From a virus, in the IMG/VR virus record IMGVR_UViG_3300042691_023048, positions 1-21,769 of that record: 21,769 nucleotides of DNA; one strand, written 5' to 3'. Below, one piece after another: positions 8,054 through 14,142 of the stretch; the first letter of the stretch is position 1; every line of letters begins with the position of its first letter. The notes beneath the pieces were generated by a model. That model ran no database searches and was not told the origin of the DNA. It saw only the letters and a program-made list of their open reading frames with translations. The translations under genes and the position numbers were made by a program.

Positions 8054-8082
8054 ATAGTATCGTCACCATATAAGGATACTAT
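8054..8082 (+). promoter_or_regulatory. Leader hairpin overlapping ribosome site of 8085 gene
   Basis: Perfect 8-bp inverted repeat ATAGTATC (8054-8061) / GATACTAT (8075-8082) with a 13-nt loop. The Shine-Dalgarno AAGGA (8072-8076) is half in the loop and half in the stem, so folding should reduce ribosome binding. Confidence 0.45.
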
Positions 8083-8084
8083 TT

Positions 8085-8483
8085 ATGTCAGCTAGCCAAT
8101 ATGATTTTCCAATCGAGAAGGGTAGTTCTTTTAAATTATCCTTAGTATATAAAGATAATAATGGTAATATAATTGATATTACTGGTTATTGCGCTAGATT
8201 AACTTGGAGTACAGACACAGGAGTAACGACCACCTTCACAACAGATAACGTTGATTTGAGTGAATATAGTTTTACAATTGATGGTCCAACCGGTAAAATT
8301 ACTCTTTTAATTCCAGCGTCTAAAACAGAAACCTTCGCTTTTGATAATGCTCGATATGACTTAGAGTTACATTCAAATATTGATCTGTATACTGGAGGAG
8401 GTAAAGAAGTTAATAGAATTATATACGGTACAATTAATATAATTAGACGTAATAGTGATACAACAACAACTCTAGCGTGCTAA
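8085..8483 (+). CDS. Beta-sandwich virion protein, probably decoration or fibre-associated
   Basis: A 132-residue protein with a clear pattern of short beta strands. It opens with YDFPIEKGSSFKLSLVYKDNNG and ITGYCARLTW, ends a strand region with GKITLLIPASKTE, and continues with a YDLELHS strand and RIIYGTINI. This Ig-like pattern recurs in small proteins near capsid genes of many tailed phages and loosely resembles N-terminal domains of baseplate or fibre attachment proteins. The function is not established. It is the first gene of the block after the capsid terminator, with its own promoter candidate and a hairpin over the ribosome site. It ends 4 nt before the next gene. Its position next to capsid genes favours a capsid-surface role over a tail role. 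Confidence 0.6.
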   Translation: MSASQYDFPIEKGSSFKLSLVYKDNNGNIIDITGYCARLTWSTDTGVTTTFTTDNVDLSEYSFTIDGPTGKITLLIPASKTETFAFDNARYDLELHSNIDLYTGGGKEVNRIIYGTINIIRRNSDTTTTLAC

Positions 8484-8487
8484 TCAT

Positions 8488-9030
8488 ATGTCATATTTTG
8501 TAGCAAATATAGAGTGTGGTGATGTTAAAGAGTTTATTATTCAAAGTAATATTGAAAATACTAAACTTATTGAAGTAATAGAATTAGAAGATAAAAATAT
8601 TGTACTCGAAGCATACGACTATTCTACACAAGTTATAATCAACAGCGACTATTCTTGTCAAGAGACCAATAGCTGCTTAACTGGATCTATTCTTCTTACA
8701 GAAGGTTCCAATATACCATCTGCTAATACTATTAATAATTATTCAATAGATAACGGTGCTTTATTTAAAATCAGCGGAACAATAGCATCTAATATTACTG
8801 GTATAGCTAATGGTGTTTCTGGTAGATATATAATTATTGTTAATAATACCAATCAGGACCAAACTCTACACGAAGAGTCTTTGTCTTCATCAGCATCTAA
8901 TCGATTTGTGTTGGGTGTTTCTAATAAAATTATTGGCATTAATCAAACCGCAACTCTTGTTTACTTAACTGGATTAACTATTGATAGTGTCGGCTCCCAG
9001 TCTAGATGGGTATTGACGGCCACAACTTGA
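8488..9030 (+). CDS. Beta-rich fibre-like virion protein
   Basis: A 180-residue protein in two parts. Residues 1-70 are a charged strand-rich region. From about residue 80 there is a repetitive fibre-like beta region rich in Ile, Asn, Ser, Thr and Gly, with segments such as FKISGTIASNITGIANG, GRYIIIVNNTN and, near the end, NRFVLG and SRWVLTATT. This texture is typical of trimeric fibre tips and knob domains. A capsid or neck fibre, possibly used for adsorption, is inferred. No strong Shine-Dalgarno site is seen 5-12 nt before ATG 8488, so translation may be coupled to the upstream gene, which ends 4 nt before. No transmembrane segment or signal peptide is present. Confidence 0.55.
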   Translation: MSYFVANIECGDVKEFIIQSNIENTKLIEVIELEDKNIVLEAYDYSTQVIINSDYSCQETNSCLTGSILLTEGSNIPSANTINNYSIDNGALFKISGTIASNITGIANGVSGRYIIIVNNTNQDQTLHEESLSSSASNRFVLGVSNKIIGINQTATLVYLTGLTIDSVGSQSRWVLTATT

Positions 9031-9042
9031 AAAATTAGCATA

Positions 9043-9053
9043 TGGTGTATCAT
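9043..9053 (+). promoter_or_regulatory. Candidate phage promoter, copy 3 (before head-tail adaptor)
   Basis: TGGTGTAT running into TATCAT (five of six to TATAAT), 38 nt before ATG 9089. Here the octamer is also the left arm of a hairpin, so a role only in RNA must be considered. Confidence 0.5.
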
Positions 9054-9064
9054 ATTATGCACCA
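9043..9064 (+). repeat. Inverted repeat in leader of 9089 gene
   Basis: TGGTGTAT (9043-9050) pairs with ATGCACCA (9057-9064), eight pairs including one G-U, around a 6-nt loop. No U-tract follows directly, so it is not a good terminator. Confidence 0.4.
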
Positions 9065-9065
9065 C

Positions 9066-9081
9066 CTCTTTAATTAAAGGG
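9066..9081 (+). promoter_or_regulatory. Hairpin masking Shine-Dalgarno of 9089 gene
   Basis: CTCTTT (9066-9071) pairs with AAAGGG (9076-9081), six pairs with one G-U and an AATT loop. The right arm is the ribosome site itself. The core CTTTAATTAAAG is a perfect 12-nt palindrome. Confidence 0.4.
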
Positions 9082-9088
9082 TCAAATT

Positions 9089-9622
9089 ATGGCTTGGCAA
9101 TCTGAAATGATTACTATTGTTAGAACATTAATAAATGATCTTGGTCCTAATTATACATATAGCGACTTAAGAATCAAACAATCAATAGTGGTGGCGGCTA
9201 AATATGTACAATTTGATGTTGTAATAGAGCCAGAATTCAGTATTGATGTAACGAACTTAACCATAACACCAGATCCAACTATTAATGATGTAGATAATCA
9301 GGTTTTTATCAGCCTTACTTGTTTAAAAGCAGCATGCTTAATTGATCAAAGCAATTACAGAACCAAAGCTGGTTTAGAAGGTATTAGGGCCGCTCTTGGT
9401 CCAGCTAGTCTTAGTGTTGGTGGCAGTCTTGCCGGTTGGAAGGCCATATTGGAACATGGGGCTTGTGCGGCATATTCTGAATTTACAGAACATTGGGATG
9501 TTTCCAATGCTAGTGCTGTTAGAGCTATCTTTAGTCCATTCGTTGGTAATAAATTTGATCCTCAAAATCTTCGTAATCCAAATTTTGATTATTCAAGATA
9601 TCAGGGCAATCAGTACTACTAG
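9089..9622 (+). CDS. Head-tail adaptor (head completion) protein
   Basis: A 177-residue protein of mainly helical character at both ends. The N-terminal MAWQSEMITIVRTLINDLG and YSDLRIKQSIVVAAKYVQ helices, then a short beta section (IDVTNLTITPDP), then a helix FISLTCLKAACLID, match the layout of gp6-like adaptors that form a ring under the portal in HK97- and lambda-like phages. The C-terminal 60 residues include an Asn/Tyr-rich tail ending in GNQYY that may reach to the next ring. The place, soon after capsid genes and before other neck genes, agrees. The Shine-Dalgarno AAAGGG is good but lies in a hairpin. The family match rests on pattern and context only. Confidence 0.7.
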   Translation: MAWQSEMITIVRTLINDLGPNYTYSDLRIKQSIVVAAKYVQFDVVIEPEFSIDVTNLTITPDPTINDVDNQVFISLTCLKAACLIDQSNYRTKAGLEGIRAALGPASLSVGGSLAGWKAILEHGACAAYSEFTEHWDVSNASAVRAIFSPFVGNKFDPQNLRNPNFDYSRYQGNQYY

Positions 9623-9632
9623 GATAGTATAA

Positions 9633-10412
9633 ATGGGAAATTATTGTATTATTCCAGATACTAAAAATAATGTAGTAGAGCTTACTAATAATGATTGTGA
9701 TATAACAATCCAAAGTACAGCGGTTATTCTGCCAGCGTTACCTAATCATCATAATTTTACACATTTTACTAGTGGAGATGATCCACTGACACCAGAAGAC
9801 ATTGGTGCTCAAAATGCTTGGGAAAGCCCTATATTTGTATCTAATCAATTTACTGCACAAAAAGGCAAACATTATATTATAAAAAGTCAAGTAGGCATAA
9901 CTCCCACAGTATTTTCCGTATTGGATCCATTAAGTCCAAGTATTGGTGATTTTTATGTTATTTATCATGAAGGTGGACCATTAATTAATATTGGTGGTAC
10001 AGTTTATAGTAGTAGTGGCACTTTACTATTTAGGGTTTATGGGGCGGTTGGTCTTTCTGGCCAATGGAAAACACAAGTTGTCAGCCTGCAACAAACTGTA
10101 GCTAAAGCTTGGGTAAGTTTTAATGGTACCACTACTCCAATTACAATTAACAGTAGCTATAATGTAGCTAGTATAACTGATAATAGCGTCGGTTCTTATA
10201 CTGTTAATTTTAGTAGTCCAATGGCTAATACAAATTATGCTGTTTTAATTACAGCTAGAGATTATAATAGTGATATCTATGCTATGAATTTGGCAGCTAT
10301 GAACTCTACATCATCAAAAACTATTAATAGCGTATCTATAGTTAGTAATTATAATCGTACCGGAGCATATGTGGATTCTCCAGAATATAATGTATTAATT
10401 TTTGGAACTTAA
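9633..10412 (+). CDS. Fibre-like virion protein in the neck cluster
   Basis: A 259-residue protein with phage-fibre features. Near 35-60 it has HNFTHFTSGDDPLTPEDIGA, a segment common in fibre shafts and their attachment regions. The middle (about 80-150) is strand-rich with many Gly/Ser turns. From about 155 it has KAWVSFNGT followed by SSYNVASITDNSVGSYTVNF, a module I recognise from the tips of many phage tail fibres and related adhesins. It is too short for a full tail fibre and lies among head-tail connector genes, so it may form collar, neck or capsid fibres. A receptor-binding role is inferred. The ribosome site AGGATAG is moderate, and the next gene starts 2 nt after its stop. Confidence 0.65.
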   Translation: MGNYCIIPDTKNNVVELTNNDCDITIQSTAVILPALPNHHNFTHFTSGDDPLTPEDIGAQNAWESPIFVSNQFTAQKGKHYIIKSQVGITPTVFSVLDPLSPSIGDFYVIYHEGGPLINIGGTVYSSSGTLLFRVYGAVGLSGQWKTQVVSLQQTVAKAWVSFNGTTTPITINSSYNVASITDNSVGSYTVNFSSPMANTNYAVLITARDYNSDIYAMNLAAMNSTSSKTINSVSIVSNYNRTGAYVDSPEYNVLIFGT

Positions 10413-10414
10413 TT

Positions 10415-10630
10415 ATGCAATATATAATATATCCAAATAATATTACTATTAGTATAGTAGTGCCATCATCAGACAATGTTCTATCATTATCAGAAATTGC
10501 TACACAAACCGTGCCTAAAGGATTACCTTACAAAATTATTAATAGTGAAGATATACCATCAGATAGAATTTTTAGAAACGCTTGGACATTCGATTTCAGT
10601 AATCCAGACGGATACGGCGGTGCTACATGA
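10415..10630 (+). CDS. Small conserved phage protein with DIPSDRIFRNAW motif
   Basis: A 71-residue protein. An N-terminal strand (YIIYPNNITISIVVPS) is followed by VPKGLPYKIINSEDIPSDRIF and RNAWTFDFSN. The pattern of a proline-rich loop, D-[IL]-P-x-D-R-x-F-R-x-A-W, occurs at the ends of fibre or tail-assembly genes in many phages, where it behaves as a small partner or trailing domain of fibre proteins. The direct function is unknown. It starts 2 nt after the fibre-like gene, and its TGA overlaps the next ATG by 4 nt, so the three genes are probably translated as a coupled set. A chaperone or cap for the upstream fibre is a reasonable guess, not a demonstrated role. Confidence 0.6.
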   Translation: MQYIIYPNNITISIVVPSSDNVLSLSEIATQTVPKGLPYKIINSEDIPSDRIFRNAWTFDFSNPDGYGGAT

Positions 10631-10881
10631 TTAATATTAATTTAGAACAAGCTAAAAATATTTGGAAGGATATTATTAGAATTAATAGATTATCAATTTT
10701 TGATAAATTAGATATAGAGTTTTTTAAAGCGTTAGAATCTACTGATATTAAAAAAATTCAAAGCATTGGTAAACGTAAAGAGATTTTACGAAATGCCACC
10801 AATGATAGCCGTTTTAATAAAGTTAAGGATATTGATCAACTCAAGACCATTTTCTCTTTAGACGAATTAAATAACGTATAG
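10627..10881 (+). CDS. Small helical partner protein
   Basis: An 84-residue, highly charged, all-helical protein. The sequence INLEQAKNIWKDIIRINR, then LDIEFFKALESTDIKKI, then KRKEILRNATND and a final DQLKTIFSLDEL shows three amphipathic helices. The same pattern (a lead helix with A-K and D-x-I-R, a middle L-D-x-x-F-x-K-A-L, a K-x-x-L-R-x-x-T) is familiar from small proteins next to fibre genes in other tailed phages. It overlaps the previous gene by 4 nt (ATGA), and no clear Shine-Dalgarno site is seen, which points to translational coupling. It could be a fibre-assembly factor acting with the 10415 product. No catalytic motif, signal peptide or membrane segment is visible. Confidence 0.55.
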   Translation: MININLEQAKNIWKDIIRINRLSIFDKLDIEFFKALESTDIKKIQSIGKRKEILRNATNDSRFNKVKDIDQLKTIFSLDELNNV

Positions 10882-10889
10882 TGTAATTA

Positions 10890-10925
10890 ATTTTAGACCT
10901 TTCTCTCAAATTAGGGATTTAAAAT
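10890..10925 (+). promoter_or_regulatory. Hairpin covering ribosome site and start of 10924 gene
   Basis: ATTTTAGACCTT (10890-10901) can pair with 10913-10925, giving 12 pairs (two G-U) with a single bulged A at 10917 and an 11-nt loop. The arm contains the AGGGA ribosome site and the first two bases of the ATG at 10924. Confidence 0.5.
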
Positions 10926-11457
10926 GGCTAATCCTTTCACTGGTATTATAACCGCAGAATTTAAACAAATATTTGATGATGCTATTAATGCATTATTAGA
11001 AAACACAGCTCTTACCGTACCATGTACGCTTATTTTTGATAACACTAAACTGCAAGATTGTCCAAACTGTATTTATGATAGTATTAGTAGAAAATCTAGT
11101 AATATTTATGAAGTTGGTGGTCCTATCCCATTTATCACCGGTCAAATTTGTCCATACTGTAATGGTATAGGCAGTCTAAGCTTTAGTAGTGAAGAACAGG
11201 TTTATCTTGGTATTATTAAACCTGTATTCTTTGGTGGTAGTAATCTGGATCTTGAGAGCGTAAATTTTGTTGATGGTAAGATTCAATCGCTATCAAACAT
11301 AGACCTATATGCAAAACTTAAGAATGCATCTTCGGTTATTGTAGATACAAATATTATAAATCTTACTAATAGTAAATATATAAGATACAAAGATCCAGTA
11401 CCAGTTGGTTTTGGTAATAATTCATTTATTATTACAACTTGGCAAGGGGTGCAGTAA
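10924..11457 (+). CDS. Head-tail connector protein with four-cysteine zinc knuckle
   Basis: A 177-residue protein with two CPxC knuckles, CPNC at 46-49 and CPYC at 76-79, separated by a Gly/Pro loop (GGPIPFITGQI). This is a classic zinc-ribbon spacing. C34 lies just before. The rest is beta-rich (VYLGIIKPVFF, SSVIVDTNIINL). Similar cysteine-knuckle proteins stand between adaptor and tail genes in other phages and are probably head-closure or connector proteins; the zinc would stabilise the fold rather than catalyse. The start codon lies in a predicted hairpin. The stop codon overlaps the next ATG by one base (TAATG), so translation is likely coupled. Function is inferred from position. Confidence 0.6.
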   Translation: MANPFTGIITAEFKQIFDDAINALLENTALTVPCTLIFDNTKLQDCPNCIYDSISRKSSNIYEVGGPIPFITGQICPYCNGIGSLSFSSEEQVYLGIIKPVFFGGSNLDLESVNFVDGKIQSLSNIDLYAKLKNASSVIVDTNIINLTNSKYIRYKDPVPVGFGNNSFIITTWQGVQ

Positions 11458-12098
11458 TGTCACTTGAAGTTACATTCAATATCAAAGAAACAGACGCTCA
11501 AATTGCAAATTTAATAGTTAATGCATTAAAACCAGAAGTTGAAAAAATTCTTAAAAAAAGCTTTAACAAAATTAAAAAATCACTCAAAGATATTGTACAA
11601 AATGCACTCAGATTAGCACCAGAATATCAATCACTGGTTTCTGGAGAATTAAGAGCAGAGTTTGGTTTACCAGATGGTCAGTCCAGGGCTGATGCTATCA
11701 TAGCTTTAATTACTAAAATTGGTTTTGAATTTAAACCAATCAAACATACTGGATATAATTTAAGTGGTAGTTTTATATTAACCATGATAGAATCTGATTT
11801 TAAGAGCGCTTTATCATCCCCAGCAGCAACATTTACAACTGAAAAGGGCACACAATTGGATTGGTTAGAGTGGCTTCTATTACTTGGTAATAAAACTATT
11901 ATTAAAGACTATGTAGTAGATATTGGACCAAATCCAAGATCTCGTACAGGTATGGCTGTGATGCGTGGAGTTAAATCTGGTAAGTGGCAAGTACCATCAG
12001 CATTCTCTGGTACAATTAATAATAATTGGATAACTAGAAGTATAGATAGTGTTGAACAGGATATTAAACAACTTATACAGGAATCAATTACATTATGA
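11457..12098 (+). CDS. HK97-gp10-like neck/tail-completion protein
   Basis: A 213-residue protein when started at ATG 11457, which overlaps the previous stop codon as TAATG. A longer reading from a TTG at 11439 is possible but has no support. The N-terminal 60 residues form a Lys-rich helix (KPEVEKILKKSFNKIKKSLKDIVQNALR). Then comes a mixed region with a conserved-looking PEYQSLVSGELRAEFGLPDGQ turn, a WLEWLLLLG helix, and a basic section with RSRTGMAVM and GKWQVPSAFSG. Size, helix-first layout and place before the next neck gene resemble HK97 gp10-type minor head/tail connector proteins. The match is by architecture, not clear sequence motifs. It ends with a 4-nt ATGA overlap with the next gene. 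Confidence 0.5.
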   Translation: MSLEVTFNIKETDAQIANLIVNALKPEVEKILKKSFNKIKKSLKDIVQNALRLAPEYQSLVSGELRAEFGLPDGQSRADAIIALITKIGFEFKPIKHTGYNLSGSFILTMIESDFKSALSSPAATFTTEKGTQLDWLEWLLLLGNKTIIKDYVVDIGPNPRSRTGMAVMRGVKSGKWQVPSAFSGTINNNWITRSIDSVEQDIKQLIQESITL

Positions 12099-13096
12099 GT
12101 CCAGCATTTACATATAATAATTTTAATTTTAGTGGTGTTACAAGCATTGGCGAACATCTACTAATGTCCCAAATTGAAAATAATATCAAATCTTTTTTAG
12201 ACTGGGGTTTGCTCAATATTGGTGGTTTTATTAATGTTCTAAGACCACAAAATAATATTTTTGGTAATCCTATCTATAAACTAAAACCAACAGAGGATCC
12301 AAATTTTACCACAGGTCAAGTTTGGCAAACCATGAGAAAAGATTGGGTTTGGGAGCAAGACATAGTTTTTGTTGATAAATATAATCCATTATTACAAAGC
12401 ACCCCAACTCTAATCACTGGTATTTATGTTAATAATGTTTTTTATCCATTAAATACAGTTGGTCAATACTCATATAAAGTTGACTATATTAATAGTAGAA
12501 TCATATTTAATAGTCCTATTTCTACTTCAGCTGAAGTTGGTATGGAATATTCATATAGATGGGTTCAGGTTTATACCTATGATAATGCAAGATGGTGGCA
12601 GCAATTACAGTATAAAACTGATCAAAATATTAACCATTTTAATCAATTAGCCGAGGGTGATTTTAGTATACTTAGTAATAATAGAGTGCAATTACCGGCC
12701 ATTATTGTGGAAACTATTTCACGAGGAATGTCAGAGCCATACCAGTTAGGAGACAAGTCCTTAATTGTAAAACAAGAATTATTACTGCATATTGTGGCCG
12801 AAACTATGCATGATCGTAATATGATGATAGATATATTAAGACTGCAACAAGATAAATTTATTAAATTATATGATACTAATGTTGTTCTTAAAAATGGTGT
12901 ATATCCTTTTAATATTGATGGATCATTAAACAATAATAGACTTCAATATGATGAATTAATTAATGACGAAGATTATTATTGGAAAACAGCAAGACTTATT
13001 GATATTTTTGCTAGTGATGTTCAGTCATTTAGCCCATTTTTATCAGAAAGTAATGTTAAGCTTACCGTAGAGATTATTTTTGGTGTTGATAACTAA
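12095..13096 (+). CDS. Tail-completion/neck structural protein
   Basis: A 333-residue soluble protein. The first 120 residues have a helix (ISSIGEH-like region through IKSFLDWGLLNIGGFINV) and a beta section with a conserved-looking VWQTMRKDWVWEQD. The middle has IYVNNVFYPL, then a long strand region ending SYRWVQVYTYDNARWW. Residues about 200-300 hold VQLPAIIVETISRG, then YQLGDKSLIVKQELLLHIVAE and a helical DRNMMIDILRLQQDKFIKLYD. It lies directly before the tail tube gene, where tail terminator or tail-completion proteins sit. Its length is larger than lambda gpU-type terminators, so it may combine terminator and connector roles. Overlap with the previous gene is 4 nt. No enzyme motif is seen. 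Confidence 0.55.
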   Translation: MSPAFTYNNFNFSGVTSIGEHLLMSQIENNIKSFLDWGLLNIGGFINVLRPQNNIFGNPIYKLKPTEDPNFTTGQVWQTMRKDWVWEQDIVFVDKYNPLLQSTPTLITGIYVNNVFYPLNTVGQYSYKVDYINSRIIFNSPISTSAEVGMEYSYRWVQVYTYDNARWWQQLQYKTDQNINHFNQLAEGDFSILSNNRVQLPAIIVETISRGMSEPYQLGDKSLIVKQELLLHIVAETMHDRNMMIDILRLQQDKFIKLYDTNVVLKNGVYPFNIDGSLNNNRLQYDELINDEDYYWKTARLIDIFASDVQSFSPFLSESNVKLTVEIIFGVDN

Positions 13097-13097
13097 A

Positions 13098-13108
13098 TGG
13101 TGTATATT
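13098..13108 (+). promoter_or_regulatory. Candidate phage promoter, copy 4 (before tail tube)
   Basis: TGGTGTAT running into TATATT (five of six to TATAAT), beginning two bases after the preceding stop codon and 42 nt before ATG 13148. A TTGATA at 13086 is too close to be a normal -35. Confidence 0.5.
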
Positions 13109-13147
13109 TTATAGATAACATAACACTTCTTCAATGGAGAATCCAAG

Positions 13148-14095
13148 ATGGCCAATAAAAGAATTTTCTATGCAAGTCACGCTGTTAAAGTTGGTAATGC
13201 GACAGTAAATGGCGCACAAAGCGTAGCAGTAAATACTAATTTTAATCTTGAAAATATCTTCCAGCTTGGTAGATTGTCTGCTTATGAGCTTATTAGTGTG
13301 GATCCTGACGTTGAAATTACTATTACCAAAGCGTTAGATGGTTATAATACTGTTTATAATTTAGCCACAACTGGTGGTGGCGCAATTGTTGAAAATGCTA
13401 ATGATACAACCACAGTAATTGTTGCTGTTGGTGAGGACACAAATGAAGCTCTTAATGATCAGGCTTTGGTAAGTTCTATCACCATGACTGGATGCTTTAT
13501 TTCTAGTATCAATTATACCATCCCAGTAGAAGGTAATATGATAGAAGAGGTAGTATTAGTCGGTAGTCATAAGGAACTTAATGGCGCTGTGGCGAATCCT
13601 AATGCTGATCCAAACCCTCACGTGTTGCGCAGACAGAATCTGCATCTTGCTAATTGCGTATTTCCAACTGAGCTTGGCGATGTGATTAATAAAACAGCAA
13701 GACTTAGCAATATCTCAATTAGTGCTAGTTTAAACAGAGAGAAGATGTTTGCTCTGGGTCAAGTTTCACCATTCCATCGTTTCGTAAATTTCCCAATTGA
13801 AATCACTGTTGCTTTTGATTTGATTGCAGTAACTAATAATGATGGTGTAGTATTCGCTCCTGTTGAAAATGAATGTGAGCCACTAGTAGAACTAGATCCA
13901 CAAGATATTCTTATTAACCTTTGTAATAGTGCTAGTCAAGATATTTATACCTTTGATTTTAGAGCTAATCAAACTGAGGGTGAAGGTAAAGCATATTTAC
14001 AGTCTACTAGCTATAGTGGTGGAGATACTGGTGGTGGTAATGTGACAACAACTTATACTTATATTGTATATAACGACTTGTCAATTACTGGTTAA
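13148..14095 (+). CDS. Tail tube protein
   Basis: A 315-residue protein that probably forms the stacked rings of the tail tube. The N-terminus (FYASHAVKVGNATVNGAQSV, NTNFNLENIFQLGRLSAYELI and PDVEITITKALDGYN) is a tail-tube pattern that I recognise from many phage contigs: an N-terminal strand, a loop and hairpins that build the inner barrel. The second half repeats strand pairs (NISISASLNREKMFALGQ, FPIEITVAFDLI). The C-terminal 40 residues are Gly/Thr-rich and may be an exposed domain. The gene has GGAGA at a good distance and its own promoter candidate, as expected for a highly used protein, and lies upstream of tail-assembly genes and tape measure. No sheath gene is present near it. Confidence 0.78.
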   Translation: MANKRIFYASHAVKVGNATVNGAQSVAVNTNFNLENIFQLGRLSAYELISVDPDVEITITKALDGYNTVYNLATTGGGAIVENANDTTTVIVAVGEDTNEALNDQALVSSITMTGCFISSINYTIPVEGNMIEEVVLVGSHKELNGAVANPNADPNPHVLRRQNLHLANCVFPTELGDVINKTARLSNISISASLNREKMFALGQVSPFHRFVNFPIEITVAFDLIAVTNNDGVVFAPVENECEPLVELDPQDILINLCNSASQDIYTFDFRANQTEGEGKAYLQSTSYSGGDTGGGNVTTTYTYIVYNDLSITG

Positions 14096-14115
14096 TTAAA
14101 ATAGGATAGGATTAG

Positions 14116-14142
14116 TACTCAAAATAATTGAGGTTTTGAGTG
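14116..14142 (+). promoter_or_regulatory. Hairpin occluding GTG start of 14140 gene
   Basis: ACTCAAAA (14117-14124) pairs perfectly with TTTTGAGT (14134-14141), extended by a T-G pair at 14116/14142. The whole GTG start lies in the stem, and the TGAGG ribosome site fills the 9-nt loop. This is the geometry of a translational operator. Confidence 0.6.

Noticed and set aside
7803-8057. 84-codon + strand frame crossing the capsid end and terminator
   Set aside because: It lies out of frame inside the capsid gene and reads through a strong terminator hairpin; composition is not protein-like.
11439-11456. Longer start (TTG at 11439) for the gp10-like gene
   Set aside because: It would overlap the upstream coding end with a rare start codon and no ribosome site advantage. 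ATG 11457 gives the usual TAATG coupling.
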